The notes: generated by a model from the letters alone, not told the origin. Positions 26,010-35,648 are shown, counted from the first letter of the stretch. The stretch: DNA of 64,000 nt from Vibrio sp. 10N.261.45.E2 (GCF_002875705.1 NZ_MCZZ01000150.1:1-64000); one strand, 5' to 3'. Numbers and translations: made by a program.

Positions 26010-27482
26010 ATGAATTTGCGTTGGTTTGTGATCATCAAAAGAACATTTACTCTTCTTATCGCTACGTTGTCTGTGTCTGCAAACGTACTTGCTGACTCTT
26101 TGCCTGAACGTATCGATAATTTCACCAAACTTTTTGATCATGAAACGGCAATCGAGTCTTACGATATTCGAGTGCTCCAGGCTGATTATCCAACACGTTT
26201 GATCATGCCGTCTTCTATGCTGCCACAAACAGCAGAGTACCCGTTAAAAGATATCCAGCGCTTGTACCAGTTATCAAAAACCTGTAGTGGTAAATTGCCG
26301 CTAAGCCCTTTGATTACGGAACCGTTAGTTTTCACTCGTGCAATGTGTAAAGGCACCAAGCTTTCTGACCGTTGGTTTAGCCGCAGTGGTTTGATTCATC
26401 CTGGCGGCGGTTCTTATGCTGCACGATACGTTGAGAAGTACCCAGAAAAGTTCGACTCTTTGAAGCGCTTTATGCATATTCAAGAGCGACCAAACACCGA
26501 ACACGACGAACTGCTGTCTCGCTTACAACAAATGGATAGCGAAGCCATTACCGCACTGCTAGCAGGTGCAAGCATGTTTGTTGAACTCGATGAGATGTGG
26601 GTAAAGCGCGGCGATAGATATTACCTGTATAAAGAGTCAGTCTGGAACGAAAACGCTACGCTTGCTGGGTTATCGTTTAGCTTGTCTTCAGAAGGTAACA
26701 GCTGTTTTGTTCAGCGTGGTAACGTGTGCTGGGAAATAGAAGATCATTCTGAACTTCTCCAAGTTGCCATGTTTATCTTGGTGATCGCCAACATCATGCT
26801 TGTCTTAGGTTGGGCGATTTATCGCTGGAACAGTAAGAAACAAGAGATGAAGAGTCGCATGCTGGTTCTTCAAATCCTAACGCACGAATTAAGAACACCA
26901 ATTGCGAGTTTATCATTGACGGTGGAAGGGTTCAGACGTGAGTTCGAACACTTACCAGAATCGGTATATGATGAGTTCCGTAGGCTTTGTGAAGATACAC
27001 GCCGTTTAAGACAGTTGGCAGAAGCAAGTAAAGACTATTTGCAATCAGACAATCAACCGCTCGCGACTGAGTGGGTGCCAAGTGTCGAAGAGTGGCTTCA
27101 ATATAAAGTTGAAGAAGACTTTGCGCCGGGTATTGAACTGCGCGTAAACAAAGATATAGCTGCAAAAGTGAACGTATATTGGTTAGGAACGTGTATCGAT
27201 AACCTAATCAGGAATGCCGTGAAATACGGTGTGGCTCCAGTAATTCTAGAACTGAATACTTCTGACAAGAAGCTGACATTCAAAGTTATAGATAATGGAG
27301 ACTTGTCTCGCAAAGATTGGGGGCAACTAAGAAAGCCATTCGTAAGTAAGAGTGGACTCGGTTTAGGTCTGACGATAGTGGAATCTATGGTCGGAAAAAT
27401 GGGCGGTCACATGACGCTTATCGGCCCCCCAACAACATTTATTTTGGAGATACCTTGTGAAACAGACATTGCTTCTCGTTGA
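26010..27482 (+). CDS. vxrA: Sensor histidine kinase VxrA
   Basis: About 490 residues. After a signal-like segment ending VLADS comes a periplasmic sensor domain (DUF3404 type, about 30-245), one transmembrane helix (about 249-273), then the kinase core: phospho-accepting His at about 292 in THELRTP, N box NLIRNAVKYG and G2 box SGLGLGLTIVES. VxrAB (WigKR) responds to cell-wall damage and affects type VI secretion and biofilm in V. cholerae. Alternative starts at 25986 (ATG) or 26028 (GTG) are possible because no strong ribosome site decides. It overlaps vxrB by 26 bp. Confidence 0.9.
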   Translation: MNLRWFVIIKRTFTLLIATLSVSANVLADSLPERIDNFTKLFDHETAIESYDIRVLQADYPTRLIMPSSMLPQTAEYPLKDIQRLYQLSKTCSGKLPLSPLITEPLVFTRAMCKGTKLSDRWFSRSGLIHPGGGSYAARYVEKYPEKFDSLKRFMHIQERPNTEHDELLSRLQQMDSEAITALLAGASMFVELDEMWVKRGDRYYLYKESVWNENATLAGLSFSLSSEGNSCFVQRGNVCWEIEDHSELLQVAMFILVIANIMLVLGWAIYRWNSKKQEMKSRMLVLQILTHELRTPIASLSLTVEGFRREFEHLPESVYDEFRRLCEDTRRLRQLAEASKDYLQSDNQPLATEWVPSVEEWLQYKVEEDFAPGIELRVNKDIAAKVNVYWLGTCIDNLIRNAVKYGVAPVILELNTSDKKLTFKVIDNGDLSRKDWGQLRKPFVSKSGLGLGLTIVESMVGKMGGHMTLIGPPTTFILEIPCETDIASR

Positions 27483-28116
27483 AGATGATAAAAATTTAGC
27501 TGACGGCCTTTTAGTTAGCCTTGAGCAAGCTGGGTATGAATGTTTGCATGCTGAACTGATCTCTGAAGTTGAAGGCTATTGGGAACAAGCGGACCTAGTG
27601 ATTCTAGACCGTCAACTTCCTGATGGTGACTCAGTAGATTCACTTCCAGGTTGGAAGAAAAAGAAAGATATCCCAGTCATTTTGCTAACAGCTCTCGTGA
27701 CAGTAAAAGACAAAGTAGCGGGCCTAGATTCAGGTGCAAACGACTACTTAACTAAGCCATTCGCAGAGGCTGAGTTGTTTGCTCGAATCCGTGCTCAACT
27801 TCGTCTACCAGATGCTGAAGAGCAAGATGCATCAAAAGTTATCGCTCAGAATCTTGTGATCGATAAAGCGACACGTGAAGTGTTTTTCAATGAACAAGAA
27901 GTTACCTTAACGCGTACCGAGTTTGACTTGTTGTTATTTTTGGCAAGTAACCTTGGCCGTGTATTTACACGTGATGAACTGCTTGATCATGTATGGGGTT
28001 ACAACCATTTCCCAACAACACGTACGGTAGACACGCATGTTCTGCAACTAAGACAGAAACTACCGGGTCTAGAAATTGAAACGCTGCGTGGCGTTGGTTA
28101 CAAGATGAAAGCTTAA
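27457..28116 (+). CDS. vxrB: OmpR-family response regulator VxrB
   Basis: A 219-residue regulator: receiver domain with D51 (LVILDRQLPDG) and K in YLTKPFAEAE, and a C-terminal winged helix (about 125-217) ending DTHVLQLRQKLPGLEIETL. GTG start inside the end of vxrA; the TTGGAG just upstream serves as ribosome site. Receives phosphate from VxrA. In V. cholerae VxrB activates cell-wall synthesis, type VI secretion and biofilm genes. The stop overlaps the vxrC start (TAATG). Confidence 0.95.
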   Translation: MKQTLLLVEDDKNLADGLLVSLEQAGYECLHAELISEVEGYWEQADLVILDRQLPDGDSVDSLPGWKKKKDIPVILLTALVTVKDKVAGLDSGANDYLTKPFAEAELFARIRAQLRLPDAEEQDASKVIAQNLVIDKATREVFFNEQEVTLTRTEFDLLLFLASNLGRVFTRDELLDHVWGYNHFPTTRTVDTHVLQLRQKLPGLEIETLRGVGYKMKA

Positions 28117-28838
28117 TGAAAATAGCCTTACTTCCACTATTATTGTTTTCTTGCGTAGCTAACACTGCGCAAGCAACGGATTGGTTTAAGAGCAGTGATG
28201 CTCTGACACAAGTGCATAAACATCTGTTAGATAATGACTTACCTCAGATGTTTGATTCACTAGTGGAAGTTTGGCAAATCAACTCTTCTCAATCACGAGA
28301 AGATCACCTCAATGAACTGTTCGATCAAGCATTGAATAAAGATTGTGGTAAAACCCTCACCAGAAAAACACTCCCAGATTGGATCAGTTCAGTCGTTGTT
28401 AAAAGACACGTCATTCAAAGCCCTGGCCGAGATACTTTTCGTGTGTCGATTAATGTCGAATCCGAAAACAACATTCAAGACATTACTTTCGAGAAGTGGG
28501 TCGATAAGATCGTTTCGTCGGACAGTGAGCTAACCAAAGAAGGTGAAGTCGTAAACAACGCGTCAGTGAACCTATACCGCAAGCGTTATAATCTGGCTTC
28601 TCAACTTGAATCCGGTTTATATCGTTTAAGCGTAAAAGGCGATGGCGGCAATTCATGGAGCACATGGGTTGTTCTGGGTGAAGTTGCCATGCGTCAACAA
28701 GTACGTTGGGCATCAAAAGACACCTGGCGAATTGATAAAAAAGAACTGTTAAACCCTTATTGTCCACTTCCTAAACTCGAAATCGGTTTGTACGATTATG
28801 TCGATGAACATTATGAACAGGTGTGGGGCTTGATGTAA
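28116..28838 (+). CDS. vxrC: VxrC-type periplasmic protein (DUF2861)
   Basis: A 240-residue exported protein with signal peptide (LLFSCVANTAQA-TD) and no membrane anchor. It has two Cys residues in the mature part (DCGKT and NPYCPL) that could form a disulfide. Position directly after vxrB and the DUF2861 pattern identify it as VxrC. The family's biochemical role is unknown; in V. cholerae vxrC has been linked to modulation of biofilm or type VI output of the system. Here the next two genes of the V. cholerae operon (vxrD, vxrE) are absent. Confidence 0.8.
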   Translation: MKIALLPLLLFSCVANTAQATDWFKSSDALTQVHKHLLDNDLPQMFDSLVEVWQINSSQSREDHLNELFDQALNKDCGKTLTRKTLPDWISSVVVKRHVIQSPGRDTFRVSINVESENNIQDITFEKWVDKIVSSDSELTKEGEVVNNASVNLYRKRYNLASQLESGLYRLSVKGDGGNSWSTWVVLGEVAMRQQVRWASKDTWRIDKKELLNPYCPLPKLEIGLYDYVDEHYEQVWGLM

Positions 28839-28960
28839 GCGAGAAGCTTGAAAGTCTGATCTAATAAGGGTTTTGAGGATAATCGATGAGAACACTACAT
28901 TTTTAATTAACCACGCAACTGCGCATTATGTACGTTATGTTAAATTACCTTTATGTTTAT

Positions 28961-28993
28961 AAGGCAGGACTCTTTGTGTGATGCCCTGCCTTT
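28961..28993 (+). terminator. Terminator after vxrABC
   Basis: AAGGCAGG pairs with CCTGCCTT over a 16-nt loop, followed by a short T run. Confidence 0.7.
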
Positions 28994-29112
28994 GTATTGT
29001 GTCGATATTCTCTAATTTATACTGTGTATTTAACCATAATGGTTATTTACCATAAAATACCTAATAACCAGTGATAATAATCTTCGATTTTAACCCTGGT
29101 ATTAGTTAGAGA

Positions 29113-29424
29113 TTAACCGCCAGCAAATTTAACTTTGTAGCCTTTCTTTTCAAGGTGCGCTTTGATCTTGTCACGAGCATCGCCTTGAATTTCGATGTTG
29201 CCATCTTTTACTGAGCCACCGCAGCCGCAAACTTTCTTAAGTTCTGCGGCCATTAATTTTAATGGTGCGTCATCTAGGTCCAAGCCAGTTACGACAGAAA
29301 CGCCTTTGCCTTTACGGCCTTTGGTTTCTTTTTGGATTCGAACGATACCATCGCCTTTTGGACGTTGGACTTTCTCTTCTTCAGGCTTAATACGACCTGT
29401 TTCTGTTGAATATACTAGGCTCAT
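29113..29424 (-). CDS. yciH: SUI1/eIF1-type translation factor YciH
   Basis: A 103-residue SUI1-domain protein, with VRIQKETKGRKGKGVSVVTG and the Gly/Cys loop KKVCGCGGSVKDGNIEIQGD typical of bacterial eIF1 homologues. It binds the small ribosomal subunit and is thought to influence initiation fidelity or stress-time translation. It starts three bases after the preceding DUF3319 gene ends, so the pair forms one operon. Confidence 0.93.
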   Translation of the reverse strand: MSLVYSTETGRIKPEEEKVQRPKGDGIVRIQKETKGRKGKGVSVVTGLDLDDAPLKLMAAELKKVCGCGGSVKDGNIEIQGDARDKIKAHLEKKGYKVKFAGG

Positions 29425-29427
29425 AAT

Positions 29428-29796
29428 TTACTTCTTTTGTTGCTCTGCTTTTTGTTTTGCGAGTAAGTAAGCTTCTATATGACGTTGGATTGCAATCTTA
29501 CCGCCTTTGATTAAGCGACCGTTAAACATGCAATACCACGCATTAGGCTCACCGGTGTCATTCTTAATTTGGTAGCCGTTGAAGTTTTCAGTTGAGCCAC
29601 CAGTTCCTCTCGACTTATTTAATGCTGTGAATTCTTTAGGGTCAATAATAGATGCGGTATCTATCCACCAATCAATACTTTTCTTAACGGCAGCTAAACT
29701 ACCTTGAATAACATTGTTTTTTAACTTCGCACGCCAAACTGTGTTTGTAGCATCCGTCGATTGCAGATGGACGCTTCGGTAAATTGAATTAGCCAT
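29428..29796 (-). CDS. DUF3319 family protein
   Basis: A 122-residue cytoplasmic protein matching a Vibrionaceae family (DUF3319): VWRAKLKNNVIQGSLAAVKKSIDWWIDT in outline, then KNDTGEPNAWYCMFNGRLIKG. The two repeated KxxxI/KGG modules and a basic, Gln-rich tail (AKQKAEQQKK) suggest contact with nucleic acid or ribosome. The position upstream of yciH supports a translation-linked role, but no function is known. Confidence 0.75.
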   Translation of the reverse strand: MANSIYRSVHLQSTDATNTVWRAKLKNNVIQGSLAAVKKSIDWWIDTASIIDPKEFTALNKSRGTGGSTENFNGYQIKNDTGEPNAWYCMFNGRLIKGGKIAIQRHIEAYLLAKQKAEQQKK

Positions 29797-29848
29797 ATCT
29801 ATTAATCATCTTTTTGTTTTCGCTGCATTAATCATAAGTATACTTATA

Positions 29849-30865
29849 ATGATATCAAGCATAATATGGCAAAAACACTTGTCTAGGTACGGTAATTTGA
29901 GAAAAAAAGTCCCTATTTTAACCGACTCTGTAATAATCAATTCATTTGTTGAAAAATTAAACAGGCACGCGACAATTGAAATTATAGATGAGTTGACAGG
30001 ATTTCAATACTCACACAATTCACTGCTGGGTATCTATAGTGATTGGAATCGCTATCATGCGTTCTGTACCAAACATCGTATTAACACACTTCCCGCTTCT
30101 ATAACCGCTGTGCGTCGATTTCTTGAGACGGAGTCCAACGATAGAAAATACGCATCTTTGAAACGTTACACTGCAACGCTTAGTATGTTACATACTGTGT
30201 TGAGCTTTGCTAACCCGATCAAGCATAGGCAAGTTCGCTTTGCCCTGCTCCACTTACAATCTCAAATGGCCGGTGACGCCAAACAAACTAATGCTATGAC
30301 ATCTGTGCATCTCACTGATTTAAATACGTTACTCTCCCATGATAAAGCAAACTTGAAAGAGATCAGAGACATCGCTATTTATAACGTTATGTTCGAGTGT
30401 GCTTTAAAGCGCTCAGAACTTAAGGCGTTGTCGATGACCGATGTTGAGTACGTTGAAGATCATTACCAAGTAACAGTCAAAGATTCAGCTTATCAGTTAT
30501 CACAAACAGCCAGTGTTGCACTTCAACGTTGGCTTTCGTTTACTGGTACACAAGATGAGTTGCCAGTATTTCGTGCGATAGACAAGCATGAGAATATTGG
30601 TTTGCAGCCTTTAGATGATTCGTCTATCTACAGAATATTGAGAAGAGCAAGCGACTTACTTCAATTGCCTGAAAACTACCATTTTTCAGGAAACTCGATT
30701 CGTGTTGGCGCTGCACAAGAGTTGTCGAAACAAGGCCTTAAGGTAAGGGAGATCCAGGATTTTGGTCGCTGGCTCAGCCCTGCAATGCCTGCCCAATATG
30801 TCGGTTATTCGGGAACGGCTGAGAATGAAAAGATGAAGTTTAAGGCGCTAATACCTTGGCAATAA
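29849..30865 (+). CDS. Lone tyrosine recombinase (phage-integrase family)
   Basis: A 338-residue protein. The N-terminal SAM-like core-binding domain (about 25-135) is followed by a catalytic domain with R188 (LKRSEL), box II NSIR with R285, W308 in GRW and the nucleophile Tyr at about 317 (QYVGYS). Box II normally begins with His; here it is Asn282. No excisionase, cargo or att-like repeats are seen, and the gene sits among housekeeping genes. It is either a domesticated recombinase or a remnant of a small element. Its start lacks a strong ribosome site. Confidence 0.82.
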   Translation: MISSIIWQKHLSRYGNLRKKVPILTDSVIINSFVEKLNRHATIEIIDELTGFQYSHNSLLGIYSDWNRYHAFCTKHRINTLPASITAVRRFLETESNDRKYASLKRYTATLSMLHTVLSFANPIKHRQVRFALLHLQSQMAGDAKQTNAMTSVHLTDLNTLLSHDKANLKEIRDIAIYNVMFECALKRSELKALSMTDVEYVEDHYQVTVKDSAYQLSQTASVALQRWLSFTGTQDELPVFRAIDKHENIGLQPLDDSSIYRILRRASDLLQLPENYHFSGNSIRVGAAQELSKQGLKVREIQDFGRWLSPAMPAQYVGYSGTAENEKMKFKALIPWQ

Positions 30866-30938
30866 ACGCTCGCACATTATTGAAATGTTAGTTGTGGGCA
30901 AAACGATAGATTTCAAAATCGAATGGATTTGGAAGCAG

Positions 30939-30977
30939 CAAGTGCCTTGGCAGAAAGCTCAAGGCACTTGTTGATTT
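30939..30977 (+). terminator. Terminator of the recombinase gene
   Basis: A perfect 11-bp stem (CAAGTGCCTTG and complement) with a 10-nt loop and a broken T run (TTGATTTT). It lies before the facing ddl gene end. Confidence 0.65.
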
Positions 30978-31010
30978 TAGATTGAAGTCAATGAAAACGG
31001 GTAAAGAGAT

Positions 31011-32006
31011 CTAAGAAAGGCTCGTTCTCACACAGTTCTCCAAGAACTCACTGAATTTGTGGCCATCATGCTCAACCATTTTAGGGAACATCGAGATTGG
31101 CGTCATTCCTGGGAATGTGTTGACTTCGTTCAGGTAGATCTCGTTGTCTTGCGTTAGGAAGAAGTCGATACGAGACAAGTGACGAAGCTTCATTTGAGTG
31201 AAGACTTTGCGTGCGCTATCTGCTATCAATTCACGCTGTTCGTCTGTTAAGTTACTTGCTTCAACTTCAGTAATTGAGTGGCTGTCTGCACTGTACTTTT
31301 CTTCGTAAGAATAAAATGCGCCATTAGGTGCAATCACCTCGCCCGGCTTGCTGATATGCAATTCGCCATCGATTTCATAAGCGGCAACTTCTAACTCTCT
31401 AGGTACCACTGATTTCTCAACCAATACTTGGTCCGAAAAAGTGAACGCCTTGTTGATAGCTTCGCTTAAATCTTCTACTTGGTTAACTTGGTAACAGCCT
31501 ACAGAAGAACCTTGGCGAGCCGCTTTAACGAACACTTTTCCCCAGTTTTTAAAAGCTTGTGCTGCTTGTAGATGCGCTTGGTCGCTGTTGTCTGATAAGA
31601 ACAGGTACGGCGTATTTGGAATATCAAGTGCGTCATACCAAAGCTTTGAAGTGATTTTGTTAAAGCTGTTGTTGCTTGCTTCAGAACCACAACCTAGGTA
31701 CGGAATTTTAGCCATTTCAAACAGTGATTGAATATCACCGGTTTCACCTGGGAAACCATGAATACAAGGAACAATGAAATCGACTTTAGATGCTAAATCG
31801 TCACCGCGTAAGGTTTGATCGTTAATATCAAGATAAACCAATTCACCGGAATCAAGACACCAGCCTTCATTTTTAATTTCAACTCTTACAACGTTGAAAT
31901 CTGCAACACTATTGAGTTGTTCAAAAAGGTAATTGGCTGAAACTAAAGACACTTCATGCTCTGAAGATCCACCGCCGCAAAGTAGAAGGATGTTTGTGGT
32001 GCTCAT
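31011..32006 (-). CDS. ddl: D-alanine-D-alanine ligase
   Basis: A 331-residue ATP-grasp enzyme that joins two D-Ala for peptidoglycan. The start LLLCGGGSSEHEVSL is the N-terminal substrate loop; VKAARQGSSVG and the C-terminal metal-binding LNEVNTFPGMTP are intact. The ATG at 32006 is supported by AAGGAC about eleven bases upstream. It is separate from the usual division-cluster ddlB (no mur or fts genes nearby), so it is probably the second, DdlA-type enzyme. Confidence 0.94.
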   Translation of the reverse strand: MSTTNILLLCGGGSSEHEVSLVSANYLFEQLNSVADFNVVRVEIKNEGWCLDSGELVYLDINDQTLRGDDLASKVDFIVPCIHGFPGETGDIQSLFEMAKIPYLGCGSEASNNSFNKITSKLWYDALDIPNTPYLFLSDNSDQAHLQAAQAFKNWGKVFVKAARQGSSVGCYQVNQVEDLSEAINKAFTFSDQVLVEKSVVPRELEVAAYEIDGELHISKPGEVIAPNGAFYSYEEKYSADSHSITEVEASNLTDEQRELIADSARKVFTQMKLRHLSRIDFFLTQDNEIYLNEVNTFPGMTPISMFPKMVEHDGHKFSEFLENCVRTSLS

Positions 32007-32148
32007 GGGTAAATTCGGTCCTTGAAACTAGGAGTACTGACTTCAATGATAAACAAAAGTCGAGATAGGTACAGTGTTTTGATTGTTAAAATCGCGTTCG
32101 AAAGAGCGAGCGATTAACTATTAAACAAAAACAGCGAGTCTTAAAATA

Positions 32149-32174
32149 AAAGAAGGAGCATTTGCCCCTTCTTT
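32149..32174 (-). terminator. Terminator of the SPOR lipoprotein gene
   Basis: AAAGAAGG pairs with CCTTCTTT, with an inner GC pair; the T-rich tail is on the minus strand. Confidence 0.75.
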
Positions 32175-32186
32175 ATGAATTAAAAC

Positions 32187-32750
32187 TTAGTTCAACTTGT
32201 TAAGCGTTGGGTATTCAGAGTTCTTGATGTCATCAATGCTCTTAACGAACGGCTTTAAGTTTTGGAAAGTGGTCGGCAGCGTTGAGATTGCTTTTTTAGC
32301 TTCTAAGCGCGTTGCGTAGTCACCATAAAGTACGGTGAACCACTTGGTGCCGTTAACCATTTTGTAGTTTTCCCAAACGGGTTGAGAAGTCGTAGGTAGC
32401 ATTTTCACGAAAGAATCGACTTTACTTTGGCTGCCAACAGCAACAACTTGAACTGTGTAACCAAAACGCTGGTTCATGTCTTGTTGTTTCTTGGTTGGGC
32501 CTGTCACTACTGCAACTGGCTTCGCTTTAGTTGTTTGAGCGACTTTCTGTTCAACAGGTTCGGTTCTGATCACGTTGACAACATTTTCTTCAACAACGCT
32601 TGTTTGCTCAGATTGAGATACAACTGGAGCTTCAACTTTGGCCGTTTTGTACTCTTCTTGATAACTATCTGATGTGACATTGGTAACGTAGTCGTCAGAT
32701 ACACATGCAGCCAAGAGCAGTGGCAAAGTCACAATTGCAAATTTTTTCAT
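32187..32750 (-). CDS. SPOR-domain lipoprotein
   Basis: A 187-residue lipoprotein: signal LPLLLAAC makes Cys16 the acylated residue. A low-complexity Val/Thr/Glu linker (about 17-85) precedes a C-terminal SPOR domain (about 95-170; GYTVQVVAVG and WFTVLYGDYATRLEAKKAI), which binds denuded glycan strands at the septum. It resembles the C-terminal part of DamX-type proteins but with a lipid anchor instead of a membrane helix. Probably localises at division sites. Confidence 0.82.
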   Translation of the reverse strand: MKKFAIVTLPLLLAACVSDDYVTNVTSDSYQEEYKTAKVEAPVVSQSEQTSVVEENVVNVIRTEPVEQKVAQTTKAKPVAVVTGPTKKQQDMNQRFGYTVQVVAVGSQSKVDSFVKMLPTTSQPVWENYKMVNGTKWFTVLYGDYATRLEAKKAISTLPTTFQNLKPFVKSIDDIKNSEYPTLNKLN

Positions 32751-32966
32751 GGAAAGCTCTATATCCTTAATAATAATTACTATAAATCATGCCGATACGT
32801 CGGTTTAGAATCAAGTTAACTTTGAGATTATACACCATTAGTGGGTGACCTATTTCACAAACTTTATGCAGTGTCTGCTTATTCATCTGAATTCGGTGAA
32901 TTTGCCATCAACCTGTCATCGAAAAGTAAGTTACGATGAACTTACGTGCATTGCTAGGATATGTCT

Positions 32967-35648
32967 ATGAATCATCTTGATCCCCTACTGAAACCCCGTT
33001 CGATCGCTGTTGTTGGTGCTTCCCAACGTGAAAACCGAGCGGGATATATCGTCATGAACAATTTATTACACGGGGATTTTAAAGGTGCGGTGATGCCGGT
33101 TACGCCGAAATATGACTCAGTTGCAGGCGTACTCTCTTACAAAAATATTTTGTCGTTACCGATCGTTCCTGATCTGGCTATTTTGTGTACCAATGCCAAC
33201 CGTAATGTCGCCATTTTTGAAGAGCTAGCCGAGAAAGGCATAGCCTCTGTTATTGTGCTTTCTTCCGATATGCAACAACAAAGCGAGAATGGCGAGACGT
33301 ATGATGAACGATGCTTAGCGATTGCAAAAGAGCACAACATTCGAGTGCTTGGTTCCAATAGTTTGGGAGTGATTGTTCCTTGGTTAAACTTGAACGCCTC
33401 ATTCTCTCCAGTGACAGCATTACCCGGTAAGATCGCTTTTGTTTCTCAGTCGGCCGCTGTCTGCACAACTATTCTCGATTGGGCTAATGACAAAGAGATT
33501 GGCTTTTCTGCATTCATCTCGATTGGTAATGGGAGTGACATCGAGTTTTCAGAGCTATTGGATTATTTGAGTACCGATTCTCACACGGAAGCGATACTAC
33601 TTTACGTCGACAGCATTACTGATGCGAGGCGCTTTATTTCTGCGGCCCGAGCAGCCTCACGTAACAGGCGAATACTGGTACTCAAAGGTGGTCGAACAGC
33701 CAAAGGGAGAGCCGCCGCAATGGCGCACACTGGTGGTGCCGATACATTAGATATAATTTATGACTCAGCGATTCGACGCAGCGGAATGCTACGAGTAAAG
33801 AACTTACATGAGCTGTTTGCCGCAGTAGAAACACTGACTCATTCCGTTCCATTGCGCGGAGAGCGCTTAGCTATTGTTACCAATGGTGGCGGCCCCGCGA
33901 TTATGGCGGTAGATACCCTGTTTGATCGCGGTGGTAAGCTTGCAGAGTTTTCGGATGAGACGCTAGATAAATTGAACAAGGTGCTGCCTTCGAGCTGGTC
34001 TCATAGTAATCCTATCGATATTGTTGGCGATGCTGGTGATCAACGCTACATCGACACGATTAACGTTTTGCTCGATGGCGATGAAGCAGATGCCATTCTT
34101 ATCATGCACAGCCCTTCTGCGATAGCACACTCCGCTAGAACGGCTGAACGAATTATTGAAGCGATTAAAAAGCACCCTCGTCACAAGCGATTTAATATTC
34201 TGACGAATTGGTCTGGTGAATTAACCGCAAGACCAGCGCGAAAACTGTTTACCGAAGCGGGTTTCCCTACTTATCGAACACCTGAAAGTTCAGTGGTCGC
34301 GTTCATGCACCTAGTCGAGTACCGACGTAACCAACGTCAGTTAATGGAAACACCAACTACAGCAGAAAAAGTACACATTGAAGATCTAGCTGATGCAAAA
34401 AATTGGATAGAACGACAATTACTGGATAAAGACACAGTAAGCCTTGATACCCACCAAAATAGCCAGTTCTTTAAGAGCTTCAACCTCGATGTGCTACCTA
34501 CTTGGATCGCTTCTGACCCAAGTGAAGCGGTACATATAGCTGAAACGATTGGTTATCCCGTCGCAGTAAAATTACGCTCTCCGGATATTGCACACAAGTC
34601 AGACGTACAAGGCGTGATGCTAAATCTACGAAACAGCAATGAAGTTGCCAATGCGGCTCAAGCCATTCTTGATCGCTCTCAGTTATCCTTCCCTACAGCG
34701 CACATCCATGGCTTGCTAATTCAAGGGATGGCCAAGCTCGCGGGCGGCCAAGAGCTACGTATTAAGGTCACAACAGACGAAACCTTTGGCCCAATCATTT
34801 TACTTGGGCAAGGTGGTTCTGAATGGGATGAATCGATTGATGCTGCCGCTGCTTTTCCACCGCTCAACATGACACTGGCGCGTTACTTGATTATTCGAGC
34901 GATAAAAAGTGGCAAGATTCGTCTACAAAAGCTCCCCAATCCTATTGATATTGAAGGCTTGTCTGAATTATTGGTGCGTATATCGCAGATGGTCGTTGAT
35001 TGCCCTGAGATACATGATTTGGATATCCATCCAGTACTGGCCAACGGAGACAAGTTCACGATATTGGATGCAGATATCATATTAAAAGCCTACGAGGGGG
35101 ATCCTCAAGAAAGATTGGCGATTCGCCCATATCCCGTAGAGCTTGAAGAACGTATCCAGCTAAAAGATGGTACTGAGGTATTGTTGCGCCCTATTTTGCC
35201 CGAAGATGAACCGCTTCATGCTGACTTTATTAACCGAGTGTCAAAAGAAGATCTCTATAAGCGTTTCTTTAGTGATGTCGGTGAATTTAATCACGAGGCG
35301 TTGGCGAATTTCACTCAGATTGATTTCGATAGAGAAATCGCCTTTGTGGTCGTTCGCGAGGAACAAGGTATTCCTGCGATCATCGGTGTTTCCCGTGCGC
35401 TGATTAATCCAGAGAATACGGATGCAGAGTTTGCGATATTGATACGGTCTGATCTTAAAGGCGTCGGGTTAGGACGCATTTTGATGACCAAGGTTATTGA
35501 TTACTGTCGTGCTAAACAGACTAAGCAAATGTCTGGAATGACGATGCCAACCAATAGAGGGATGTTAACACTAGCTCAAAAGCTTGGTTTTAAGCTAGAT
35601 ATCAGTTTTGAAGATGGTACTGCAGATATGGTGTTACCGTTACTTTAA
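32967..35648 (+). CDS. Pat-type GNAT protein acetyltransferase with acyl-CoA synthetase-like domains
   Basis: About 893 residues, matching E. coli YfiQ/PatZ and Salmonella Pat. N-terminal CoA-binding Rossmann (SIAVVGASQRENRAGY), succinyl-CoA-ligase-like domains, an ATP-grasp region (about 480-700) and a C-terminal GNAT domain (about 720-890; GVGLGRILMTKVIDYCR). It acetylates lysines of enzymes such as acetyl-CoA synthetase using acetyl-CoA. The ATG at 32967 fits the AGGAT ribosome site better than the one six bases earlier. Its end overlaps the facing LysR gene by nine bases. Confidence 0.93.
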   Translation: MNHLDPLLKPRSIAVVGASQRENRAGYIVMNNLLHGDFKGAVMPVTPKYDSVAGVLSYKNILSLPIVPDLAILCTNANRNVAIFEELAEKGIASVIVLSSDMQQQSENGETYDERCLAIAKEHNIRVLGSNSLGVIVPWLNLNASFSPVTALPGKIAFVSQSAAVCTTILDWANDKEIGFSAFISIGNGSDIEFSELLDYLSTDSHTEAILLYVDSITDARRFISAARAASRNRRILVLKGGRTAKGRAAAMAHTGGADTLDIIYDSAIRRSGMLRVKNLHELFAAVETLTHSVPLRGERLAIVTNGGGPAIMAVDTLFDRGGKLAEFSDETLDKLNKVLPSSWSHSNPIDIVGDAGDQRYIDTINVLLDGDEADAILIMHSPSAIAHSARTAERIIEAIKKHPRHKRFNILTNWSGELTARPARKLFTEAGFPTYRTPESSVVAFMHLVEYRRNQRQLMETPTTAEKVHIEDLADAKNWIERQLLDKDTVSLDTHQNSQFFKSFNLDVLPTWIASDPSEAVHIAETIGYPVAVKLRSPDIAHKSDVQGVMLNLRNSNEVANAAQAILDRSQLSFPTAHIHGLLIQGMAKLAGGQELRIKVTTDETFGPIILLGQGGSEWDESIDAAAAFPPLNMTLARYLIIRAIKSGKIRLQKLPNPIDIEGLSELLVRISQMVVDCPEIHDLDIHPVLANGDKFTILDADIILKAYEGDPQERLAIRPYPVELEERIQLKDGTEVLLRPILPEDEPLHADFINRVSKEDLYKRFFSDVGEFNHEALANFTQIDFDREIAFVVVREEQGIPAIIGVSRALINPENTDAEFAILIRSDLKGVGLGRILMTKVIDYCRAKQTKQMSGMTMPTNRGMLTLAQKLGFKLDISFEDGTADMVLPLL

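Noticed and set aside
28886-28906. Six-codon frame MRTLHF after vxrC as a real peptide gene
   Set aside because: It has a good ribosome site but is too short to support without expression data; mentioned only as a possible remnant.
29031-29045. Palindrome TAACCAT-A-ATGGTTA between vxrC and yciH
   Set aside because: It lies between convergent genes without a T run, so neither operator nor terminator function is supported.
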